Positions 27,401 through 33,637 of a stretch of 64,000 nucleotides of DNA are shown piece after piece (within the stretch, counting starts at the first letter, position 1; each line of letters begins with the position of its first letter). The notes beneath the pieces are model-generated. The model was given only the letters and a program-made list of their open reading frames with translations, had not been told where the DNA came from and did not search any database. Both the position numbers and the translations under genes were made by a program. Source of the DNA: an uncultured bacterium (GTDB lineage Bacteria; Planctomycetota; GCA-002687715); contig CADEGH010000015.1 of the NCBI GenBank assembly GCA_902826835.1, positions 46,075-110,074 on the forward strand. Reading direction: 5' to 3'.

Positions 27401-29716
27401 TTGGTCCGCGCCCGAGAGCACTGAACTCGACTGGACAAAGAGGGCTCGCCAGGCCCGCGTGCTGCGAATCAAACTCTCGAAGGTCGCCTGAATCGACGCC
27501 AGCTCGGCGGCCGGAAGATCCACGCGAGGGGGTTCCAGAGCCGGCGACCTTTCCTCCGGCGACCGCTCCGAATCGGCTAAGCCGGCGGCCGCGCGGGACT
27601 CGTGCAACCATGCTTCAGCCGAACTGTAGGCCTCGTACACGAGCCGATGCCCGCGAGCCCGACCCCAGTCGACGTGGCGGTCGTCCGCCCGCCAACAGGT
27701 CTCGCAGCGCACACAATTCTCGTGGAGGACGGCGACCGAGGCCTGAAGCGACTGATCGACCTCCTTCTTGTAGACCTTGGCGGGGCAGACGTGGAACAGC
27801 GCGGAATCCGCGTGGTCCGGCATCCCTTTTTGGTCGTACGCCGCCAGAAACCGGATGTGCCCTTCTTCGTCGCCGCGATAACTGATCGTCGCGAGCTTGC
27901 GATCGTGGTCGACCCGTTCCTTCGCGCGACGGTAGTCCGAGAGCGATCGCACCCACTGGGAGCGCCGCATCCACGGCGTGGCGAGGATGCGATCCAAGCT
28001 CGGCCCCGAGAGTTTGACCCACAGGCCGAACCCGAGGCGGTGCAGGATTCCGAAGGTGTGGGTCGCCAGAAACAGGATCGGGATCAGCACGAGATCGAGC
28101 AGCGAGAGGCGAGACAGCAACTCGTAGCGTGCATCGGCGAGTTTGGTCGCGAGCGGGACCGGATCATTGCGGTAGAGGTGGTGGAGCGCCGCCGCCAGTC
28201 CCTCCTTCGTGCAGTGAAAACCGTAGCGCAGAAGCGGAAACACGGGTCGGCGTGCGATCTGGCCGTCATGCCAAAGCACCGGCTCCACGGTGGCGCCGGT
28301 TTCCGTCGCCCGGGGCCAAAATCCGCGCACGAGGTTCCACACCCACCAGCCCAAGAGTTTCGGCGTCCGTCGATCGACCCTTCCGATGGCCAGCGCGCTG
28401 GCGGCACGTTTCATCTCGGATTGGAAGCCTGCGAGTTTGCGCCAGGGCAGCGTCTCGGCCCAATGGCGGGCCACGAGAGCTCGTCCGCCCTGCTCGCGAC
28501 GCGTCGCAAAATCCGCCGTCCCCGCGACCAAATCCACCTGCCGACCGAAGAACTCCCGCGCTGAACCGATGAAGTGCGGCCATTCCTTCAGGTGTTGGAC
28601 ATCCGCGAAATAGTGGCTCTGCCTGACCCGGGAGAGGTAGTGCTCCTCCAGAGCGGCCTCGGTGAATTCACCCCTGCTCTCAAGAATCTGGTGCACGGCT
28701 TCACTGAACGCAAAGCCCATGAACGTCGCCGGACCGGTGTAATTGGGGCAAGGAAAGTCCACCCCGAGCCCGGAGGCGGCTCCCCCCACCGCGAGCCCCG
28801 GGAGCACGAGGCGCGGGATCTCGTGGTAGCCGCCTCCCCGGATGATCTTCGCGCCGAAGGATCGGCTGCGTCCCCCCTCAAGCAAAGGCGCAATCGCCGG
28901 CAGACCTTTGAACCACTCCATGAGGAGGTTGTGGGGGGCCGTCCACGCTTTCAGGTTTTCGAGCGGAGCCACGAGTCCTAGACTCACACTCTCCCGATTG
29001 GTGTAGAGGAAAGCCCCCGCATTGAGCGGAATGGACTTGCCGTCGAGCATCCCGTTGCGAAGCAAGACTTCGAAACAAGCTCCGACACCGGGAGTCACTC
29101 CGAACCGCTGTTCCAACACTCCGCTCGGCAGCTCGATGACCTCTTTGATTCCCTGGAGGAATTCCGGACGCACCTGCCCGTCGGCGTCCGCCGGTTTGCG
29201 TTCGAGGCCCTCCCGCGCGACGAGGTGGGAAGCATCGCCCTCCGCCAGAAACACCACTTCGGCGTAAATCGGGCCACGATCGGTGAGCACGCCCCGCACT
29301 TGGTCGCCATCACGAAGCAGCGCAAGCGCCGTAGTGCTGTTCAGAATGCGTGCGCCGAGCAGCCGGGCCTTCTCGGCGAGGTCATGGTCGAAGAGGGGAC
29401 GCAGGACGGTGTAGCAATGGCGGAAGGCCGCCTCGGATCGCACCGCAAAGCCGGCCGCGACCGCTCCGTCAGAGAGAAGCAGGCCACGTTTTTCGACGCG
29501 CCGCTCGATAGGCGTCTGCTCGAGAAGGGTCTCGCCCAAGATCTCCGGCCGCGCGAGGTTTTCCGCGAAGTAGACCGCGCCGGACCAATTCTCGGCTCCG
29601 GCGTGGACCGCGCCTTCAATGACGACGACAGGGATCTTCCGCTTCGCGAGTCCGATGGCTGCCGTGATTCCGGCCGGTCCCGCCCCAACGATCAGCACGC
29701 GTGTGTCGAGCTTCAC
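21443..29716 (-). CDS. Giant fusion: ETF-QO, ferredoxin, two acyl-CoA dehydrogenase modules, ETF-beta, ETF-alpha
   Basis: One open frame of 2757 residues. Order: (1) residues 1-620, ETF:quinone oxidoreductase/FixC, with FAD motif VLIVGAGPAG and GAENWSGAVYF; (2) about 640-700, FixX-like 4Fe-4S domain, CPAKVYKKE then ENCVRCETCW; (3) about 760-1185, degenerate acyl-CoA dehydrogenase ending GQVLGGTAYSEEDEVCRLYR but lacking the catalytic E-G-T loop; (4) about 1345-2110, complete acyl-CoA dehydrogenase with TEPSAGSDTA (about 1628), WITNGSIAGVMVLYA, and YEGTNEIQR (about 1948, catalytic Glu); (5) about 2120-2380, ETF-beta; (6) about 2395-2757, ETF-alpha with its FAD site GQTGTSVNPKVLLAIGVSGA and FNKDPDAPL. 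Together these would pass electrons from acyl-CoA through ETF to quinone. GTG start follows GGAGG. No in-frame stop occurs. A downstream MFS gene overlaps by GTGA. Confidence 0.9.
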   Translation of the reverse strand: MKLDTRVLIVGAGPAGITAAIGLAKRKIPVVVIEGAVHAGAENWSGAVYFAENLARPEILGETLLEQTPIERRVEKRGLLLSDGAVAAGFAVRSEAAFRHCYTVLRPLFDHDLAEKARLLGARILNSTTALALLRDGDQVRGVLTDRGPIYAEVVFLAEGDASHLVAREGLERKPADADGQVRPEFLQGIKEVIELPSGVLEQRFGVTPGVGACFEVLLRNGMLDGKSIPLNAGAFLYTNRESVSLGLVAPLENLKAWTAPHNLLMEWFKGLPAIAPLLEGGRSRSFGAKIIRGGGYHEIPRLVLPGLAVGGAASGLGVDFPCPNYTGPATFMGFAFSEAVHQILESRGEFTEAALEEHYLSRVRQSHYFADVQHLKEWPHFIGSAREFFGRQVDLVAGTADFATRREQGGRALVARHWAETLPWRKLAGFQSEMKRAASALAIGRVDRRTPKLLGWWVWNLVRGFWPRATETGATVEPVLWHDGQIARRPVFPLLRYGFHCTKEGLAAALHHLYRNDPVPLATKLADARYELLSRLSLLDLVLIPILFLATHTFGILHRLGFGLWVKLSGPSLDRILATPWMRRSQWVRSLSDYRRAKERVDHDRKLATISYRGDEEGHIRFLAAYDQKGMPDHADSALFHVCPAKVYKKEVDQSLQASVAVLHENCVRCETCWRADDRHVDWGRARGHRLVYEAYSSAEAWLHESRAAAGLADSERSPEERSPALEPPRVDLPAAELASIQATFESLIRSTRAWRALFVQSSSVLSGADQELLRELARDIFGTAREFTRHLDRVPSEHARIHLRARAIAAWGALAEPRVERRRFFQIEADLRLLVEYHLADLESGLGLTVPPAIHAAAEDNSRRAAVQALLDPVLTREACLAWDADALAAESAFHLLKRLLVSLVDSGTQTLPGPGTPVRELVLAELARRAPGLAVVLARHLLAIDLMARPELKEPRAGARAEIQRELLSGRVWATVIDDEAIERKDARLHGETAALLGGVGLLLVVDSEGLDVLATKDAGVSVERMGGIGLRTGSPSLLRFEAAAGRARFEGAVAKANARARGAVDLITIAATMGEILAARALDHAQSRVQFPGLFRDLRGRDGIAKFGAVQEMLAGIGAGQAVLASLRNAAWPAQAAAALCIDLLGTSPRSISYLSGQVLGGTAYSEEDEVCRLYRDAAALTRIPLHVGQAWKEHGEDELRRVRAEGQWPLWPESESQRKLSELAPPSAREGLAATESELENLARALAGLGDADRRAITRDVGRLAAQATGLAFLAQRAKAAHDQADPRPELLSALEWFGARVSRRARRLRERLADLASLQELGRQFLEVGVSEGPSGAKGASYADYLHSANPWKSGDGLRVTSSAATLAYTPELLEADADLCAIDRETAELWKARFQTRDRGQRPYSREVEALHHVPLTDIRWLLERGDFRQVIPKAYLGQGKKKAAYYVVCSRMMRHGDPTQAIIVMGSTSIGTTPILIGLEQDLPQARKALSALRADPAAVDAIVRKLKAVRAQADTPAVVKLAEPMKALANDVKSTLGREKAFRRIFQGFLEAFQAAALAGMRQDLPAFRAKLDQGAREIEGYLGRVDAELAELPHREAAHAFYLRLISSGRISAFALTEPSAGSDTARIRTRAQLTSVPAVADPRGFYRFVPEGGTATRNLVTYDRVRIEDGRLWFLRPDGSPTPIELRDFDHEAASAGDAASAKYRWFEVDGERIDIHDFGRVEIANGQSVYRYFRVNGAKMWITNGSIAGVMVLYARTPAGPTGFMLDAHAEGLTIGRDEHKMGQRGSATNELALSDVRIGVDQIIGMEGRGQENALETLNVGRAGLAICSVGLMQELAQEVREGLAGRRPTADELVELGRMAVDLAGSEALAYQLVGRFDHPGTSSIRMESATAKATTSEALHRLLVRAERLLPSRYALDGHELEKRRRDARVLTIYEGTNEIQRFLLSKDLADVLELEPITFAPVSGESESLTEVRAALEAGRREFFKTMAEARADLGSKLWQHAPLQSIAFRLVEAGMRISVLSAAAHRLALAERLQASAARRNYLALATRLLASDLPRRLHESLAEYREGRSRLLAGADLVAQAAADRWLLAHAKEIHSPAHPASKAPSVGALRIAVFIDPKPALSPEPRISHHRLREPWSELSSGDRAAVAEALRWRAHGSVEVTVVGVGGIEAIEVLEETLALGADHAFLLNTGGRHLLAPEVAGALVDLVRTREGLLEAPFDLFLGPTSSQALLLPLSRRLGVDALLGVEGLSIERTGERALITARLSEPAMGTEVLSPAFVLLNGERTAAQSTFDVEGWRRGRTRSVSVIDYLPEGSVELLLEGGRTPVAESTTGVADPTLDLPEVAARFVDLTGLGGAAEGASAFGGEIALRSVGEWLSDYACVAIVMAKASGELSPAARAPLMAAAEMAAVTGGRALAVVLLPGAPADHAMRLAVAEVRQVSRALRTGVLAWPDLARASYLTTSRLLELLLLGDGGAHFYSADLRAPALLAAEGLVTKEPGRKLIDSADQLVVQDGELRLSGVRFDGKVRFRLAVPAAMADVICARELSLPGAHAGSAEDGEVVLLDEVPLPTQSDPLLRALAAAETKLGGFLADAEFIIDVGYGVGSRDGIEEVIEPLKRGLERLGIRNVTVGATRKVTLDLGILPASAQIGQTGTSVNPKVLLAIGVSGAPQHLEYIGKRAVIFAFNKDPDAPLVTLNRTRAAPIVYPIMGDLFREVPAFLTALESHLAQSKVA

Positions 29717-30114
29717 CCGGCGATCCTCCGCTGGCGGGGAGCCCGGGCTCGAGCGCGGGAGCGCCCCATACCCGCACCGCCGCTTGGGCCATGGTAGGTG
29801 GCCACTCCCATCGGCTGTAGGGGGCAACTTTCAACTCGGAGCGGCCGCGGCCAGTGCTCAAGGGGCGAGGCTCCGCACGCGACAGGTTTCGCGGATTCCT
29901 GGCGGTGCTGCGGCGGTTCCGGGCCCCGCCCCCCGCGAAACGCTCAGCCATAAGTTCTTGCCAGCCAACAACTAAGGCCGGTCCACCCCAAAAATCCACC
30001 CGCCCGAAAAATTTCTCTTCCGGGTTCCCCGTTTCGACGCATGTGGAGGTGTGGGCGGCTCGCTTCGATGAGCAAGCCAGCCCGAAGACCAGATCCTTCC
30101 TTCGGAGCATTTCC
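29717..30114. other. Divergent intergenic region before the fusion gene and an exported-protein gene
   Basis: About 400 bases without a convincing gene. It must carry the promoter of the leftward 8.3-kb fusion gene (ribosome binding site GGAGG near 29725-29729) and of the rightward gene at 30115 (GGAG just upstream). Frames open through it are extensions of shadows. No clear hairpin or repeat. Confidence 0.5.
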
Positions 30115-31383
30115 ATGAACAAGCTTTTCCTCTCCCTTGGCGTCTCCTTGGCGCTCGCGACGAGCCTTTCCGCTCAGCTCATACCCTGCGTGCTTGGCGA
30201 TGACGGCTTCAACCTCGGCTGTTGCAACATCCCGCAACCCAACCTCCCGCCCCTTCCGCCGAGCCAATTCCAGGCGAACTACGGCGCTTTCAACAACTGC
30301 GGTCTTTTGGCGCAGCAAGTCGCCGGGGTGACGATCACTGCTCCGGCTTACTTCCAGTGCGACTACGCCATCGCCAACATGACCGCCACGATGGCACCTG
30401 GGGTGACCATCACCGGCCCCCTGCTCATGAAGTACGCCCGCACCTGGACGGAAATCGACCCCGGCACCGGCATGGCGGCGCAAGTCTGGCGCTTCCTCTT
30501 GAACACCGACGCGACCTACATCGCCGCCGGACCCGTCGGTGCCCTCTTCCCGGTCCCCGTCAGCGCCCAACCGCCGCTGAGCCTGCCCGTGCACTTCAAC
30601 GGCCACGTCGACTACATCTGCAATCCGACCGCGGTGGCCCCCACTCGCCTGCTCACCTTCTCGCTCAACCACCTGCCGGCTTGCATCTCCCACGCCCCCT
30701 GGTCGGCCCGCCCGCTCCCGGTCGGCGCGGTCCCCGCCTCCGCCAGCTACCACCTGGTTGGCCCCATGCCCTTCGTCTTCGGACCCTTCGCCGAGCCCCA
30801 GGGCCCGGTCGTCGAAGAGTCCCTGCGCACCTCCCGCTTCAACCTCGCGCCCTTCAACTACCAGTGCGTGACGGAAGCCAGCGTGATCCAAGGCAACCTG
30901 AACACCGTTTTGCAGAACTGCCTCTGTGCCCCGATCGCCCCGGTGGTCGGACCTTGGAAGCACCAGAACCTGAACCTCAGCGTCTGCTGCGGCCCCGTGG
31001 CCACCGGCGCGTCGAGCGTCCCGGTTCCCGGAACTCCCATCGCCCCCACCGGCTTCGTCGCCATGACCCTCGGGACCTTCCCGAGCCCGGTCACCACGGT
31101 CCCCGGCCGCAACCTCACGATCTACTTCGGAGTGGTGCAATACGCTGACCCTTGCAACGCCGCGAACTGGCCGATCCACGTGGTCTGCGGAGTCGCGACC
31201 TCCCAAGTGCCGGGCCGCGTCTTCCCCGGCCCGACCGTGGCGGCCTGCGCTCCGTTCTTCGCTGGTCCTCTGGGCACCTTCCTCGATCTCCAGAACTCGC
31301 TCCCGATCACCGGCGGACCGCTCGTCCCCGGCTACGGCGCCCTCTTCGGCTCCGACTTGGTGATGAACCTGAACATCCCCTGA
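30115..31383 (+). CDS. Exported cysteine-rich protein of unknown function
   Basis: 422 residues with signal peptide MNKLFLSLGVSLALATSLSA followed by Q. The mature protein is Pro/Ala-rich with many cysteines, several paired (FNLGCCNIPQ, LNLSVCCGPVATG), as expected for disulfide-bonded extracellular proteins. A C-terminal beta module ends with TGGPLVPGYGALFGSDLVMN. GGAG precedes the ATG. The gene ends in a strong intrinsic terminator. I do not recognise a family; the high cysteine count and strong codon bias for C-ending codons suggest a well-expressed secreted or surface protein. Confidence 0.8.
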   Translation: MNKLFLSLGVSLALATSLSAQLIPCVLGDDGFNLGCCNIPQPNLPPLPPSQFQANYGAFNNCGLLAQQVAGVTITAPAYFQCDYAIANMTATMAPGVTITGPLLMKYARTWTEIDPGTGMAAQVWRFLLNTDATYIAAGPVGALFPVPVSAQPPLSLPVHFNGHVDYICNPTAVAPTRLLTFSLNHLPACISHAPWSARPLPVGAVPASASYHLVGPMPFVFGPFAEPQGPVVEESLRTSRFNLAPFNYQCVTEASVIQGNLNTVLQNCLCAPIAPVVGPWKHQNLNLSVCCGPVATGASSVPVPGTPIAPTGFVAMTLGTFPSPVTTVPGRNLTIYFGVVQYADPCNAANWPIHVVCGVATSQVPGRVFPGPTVAACAPFFAGPLGTFLDLQNSLPITGGPLVPGYGALFGSDLVMNLNIP

Positions 31384-31402
31384 TCCTCCCCCCCTGGGTT
31401 CC

Positions 31403-31438
31403 GGCCGGGCACACCGATGGTGCGCCCGGCCTTTTTTT
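31403..31438 (+). terminator. Strong intrinsic terminator
   Basis: Stem GGCCGGGC (31403-31410) pairs with GCCCGGCC (31424-31431), extended inward by CACC/GGTG, and is followed by T7 (31432-31438). It lies about 20 bp after the stop of the exported Cys-rich protein. Confidence 0.92.
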
Positions 31439-31518
31439 GTTGGGGGTCCCGGAATCACGCGACGTCGCAGGGGCCGAGCGTGCTGGCGCGGAGAGAGCCC
31501 CCATGGCACAATCCATGC

Positions 31519-32745
31519 ATGAAAGAAGCGATCCAGAGGGTCCGGATCAGGAACTTCAAGTCCATCGAATCCGCGGACCTCCGACTTGAACCACTTAATG
31601 TGCTGATCGGCGCCAACGGTGTAGGCAAGTCCAATTTTCTCTCGCTTTTCACCTTCCTGAATCGCCTCTGTGACAAAAATCTCGCTTACCACGTCGCTTC
31701 CGAGGGGGGAGCAGGGTCATTCCTGCATCGCGGGCCGAGTGTCTCGGAAACGATGGGGTTCATTCTCGATTTCGAGTCGGATAGAGGCACTAATTCGTAC
31801 GAAGCCCAGCTCTCCTATGTTGCTCCCAGATACCTCATCTTTGATAGTGAGGAGATTCGCTTTTGCGAGCCAAGCGGTGGGCGAGAGCCTGCGGTGTTTC
31901 CTCTGGGCGGCAGAGATCTCGAAAGCAGGTTGAAAGATGCTACGGAGTCGGGAAGACCTAAGCTCAGGGCGACGGCGAAATTCATCAAGATTCGTCTGGA
32001 TCGCTGGCGCGCATATCATTTTCACGACACCTCCAAGCGGTCCCGCATCAAGTCCGATTGCTTCAAGCACGATAAACAGTTCCTTTGGGCGGATGCCGGA
32101 AATCTTGCCCCGTTCCTTTATTGGCTCCGCGACACCTACCCGTGGCACTACAGCCAGATTCGGACCGCCATTCAAATTGTCTATCCGGAGTTTGACGATT
32201 TTGTTCTCGAAGAGGATCCTCCCAGTCGAGGCGAAGAGGATCCTCCCAGTCGAGGCGAAGAGGATCCTCCCAGTCGAGGCGAAGAGGATCCTCCCAGTCG
32301 AGGCAAGATTTCGTTGGCTTGGCGGGAGCGGAATTCGGATTATCTAGTCCGAGCGTTTCAAGGGTCCGATGGCACCCTCCGGTTCATGTGCCTAGCAACA
32401 CTCCTTCTCCAGCCACTTGAGCACACGGCTGACAATCGCAACGCTCCCTACGCGATCTTGATCGACGAGCCGGAACTCGGCTTGCACCCCCTGGCAATCT
32501 CGGTCCTTGCCGAGTTGCTGCAGGCAGCCGCAAGGCACACTCAGATCGTGGTCAGCACCCAGTCTCCGAATCTTCTTACTGAGATTGATCGAGCGGATGG
32601 GACGATCATCGTCGATCGATCATCGGCCGGTTCCACGATTCTGCGAAAACTCGACGCCGATTCCCTGAAGGACTGGCTCGACGACTACTCTCTGGGAGAC
32701 GCCTGGCAAAAAGAGATCTTCAATCTCGGAGGATTGGAATCGTGA
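31519..32745 (+). CDS. AAA/ABC-type ATPase of a two-gene defence-like module
   Basis: 408 residues. Walker A is GANGVGKS (residues 31-38) after IRNFKSIESADLRLEPLNVL, the N-terminal pattern of OLD/AAA_15/AAA_21 ATPases. A signature-like FQGSDGTLRFMCLATLL precedes Walker B ILIDEPELGLHP (Asp316-Glu317), then VVSTQSPNLLTEID. Between the two halves lies a tandem octapeptide EEDPPSRG repeated four times (residues 231-262). The downstream DUF4276 gene overlaps by GTGA. ATPase plus Toprim-like nuclease pairs are known phage-defence designs (Gabija, PARIS); this pair is analogous, though I cannot assign it to a named system. Start at ATG 31519; another ATG at 31515 is out of frame. Confidence 0.85.
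   Translation: MKEAIQRVRIRNFKSIESADLRLEPLNVLIGANGVGKSNFLSLFTFLNRLCDKNLAYHVASEGGAGSFLHRGPSVSETMGFILDFESDRGTNSYEAQLSYVAPRYLIFDSEEIRFCEPSGGREPAVFPLGGRDLESRLKDATESGRPKLRATAKFIKIRLDRWRAYHFHDTSKRSRIKSDCFKHDKQFLWADAGNLAPFLYWLRDTYPWHYSQIRTAIQIVYPEFDDFVLEEDPPSRGEEDPPSRGEEDPPSRGEEDPPSRGKISLAWRERNSDYLVRAFQGSDGTLRFMCLATLLLQPLEHTADNRNAPYAILIDEPELGLHPLAISVLAELLQAAARHTQIVVSTQSPNLLTEIDRADGTIIVDRSSAGSTILRKLDADSLKDWLDDYSLGDAWQKEIFNLGGLES
32209..32304 (+). repeat. Four perfect 24-bp tandem repeats inside the ATPase gene
   Basis: Units 32209-32232, 32233-32256, 32257-32280 and 32281-32304 are identical. Each encodes EEDPPSRG in frame and contains the 10-bp palindrome GAGGATCCTC. Because the unit is a multiple of three, gain or loss of copies would lengthen or shorten the protein without a frameshift. 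Confidence 0.98.
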
Positions 32746-33395
32746 GGATGATTTACTGCTTGGCGGAAGGGAAGAGTGACGCGCTCTTTCTTAAAAGGGT
32801 CGTGGTCCCCTGGTTTCAGTCCAGGGGTCGTTCGTTCGTCCCCACGATCATCAACACGTCCGCCGGTCACAAGGGGGGACACTGCAACGATTGGCGGAAG
32901 ATCGAGATTGACATTCGGAATCTCCTGCGGCCCAAGAAGTGTTTGGTCACAACCATGCTCGACTTGTACGCGTTCCCCGCCAACATACCGGGGGCAGTAG
33001 CTCTCCCGCAGGCGTCACCTTCAGACAAGGCTCGTCATGTCGAGAACCTTATGTCGGCCGTGATTTCGGACCAGCGTTTCGTACCCGGGATTGTCGTTCA
33101 CGAGTTCGAGGGATTGTTGTTTTCGGATCCGGACAAGATCGCCGCGATCGCGGCCTCCGACGGGGAAAGGGCGAGTAAAGTGCTCCGACTTCACGCGGTT
33201 CGATCCGGCGTCGCAACTCCCGAGCACATTAATGACGGTCGCAAAACGGCTCCCTCCAAGCGGCTCGAATCGATTTTTCCGGATTGGAAGAAGACTATCC
33301 ATGGACCCGCAATAGCAGAGTCGATCGGCCTCGACAGAATTCGCGCAGAGTGTCCAAATTTCAACCAGTGGGTCGAGAAACTCGTGGCGTCCTGA
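32742..33395 (+). CDS. DUF4276 family protein (predicted Toprim-like partner of the ATPase)
   Basis: 217 residues. Segments IYCLAEGKSDALFLKRVVVP, VTTMLDLYAFPANIPG and VVHEFEGLLFSDPDKIA match the conserved blocks of DUF4276: an acidic Glu-Gly near the N-terminus, then T-M-x-D with Tyr and Pro, then H-E-F-E-x-L-L-F-S-D. The acidic residues fit a Toprim-type metal site. The GTG start overlaps the ATPase stop and is preceded by GGAGG; an ATG two codons later is an alternative. In the pair the ATPase would sense or regulate and this protein would be the effector nuclease, by analogy to PARIS and OLD systems. That role is inference. Confidence 0.82.
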   Translation: MRMIYCLAEGKSDALFLKRVVVPWFQSRGRSFVPTIINTSAGHKGGHCNDWRKIEIDIRNLLRPKKCLVTTMLDLYAFPANIPGAVALPQASPSDKARHVENLMSAVISDQRFVPGIVVHEFEGLLFSDPDKIAAIAASDGERASKVLRLHAVRSGVATPEHINDGRKTAPSKRLESIFPDWKKTIHGPAIAESIGLDRIRAECPNFNQWVEKLVAS

Positions 33396-33637
33396 GTGAC
33401 AATTCAGTGCGCAAGTCTCGATTTGCAGTAGAAACCGGCTTCGCCAACGAAGCCTGAGACTACGACCCCCATGACTTCGACATGCCAGTATCCTCGGTAC
33501 TCGACGACCTACAGTAATGGTGAGTCTCCACCGCGCCTGCGTTCGTGATACTGGCGGGCTCGAGCTCCAATTCGGCGCTGCTGGAAGTACGGGCAACAGA
33601 ATTGCGAGACTCAAGAATTGGGCGTGAAAGTGGTGAC

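Noticed and set aside
33437..33454. Hairpin after the DUF4276 gene as an intrinsic terminator
   Set aside because: The 7-bp stem is perfect but no T-run follows on either strand; it may only pause transcription.
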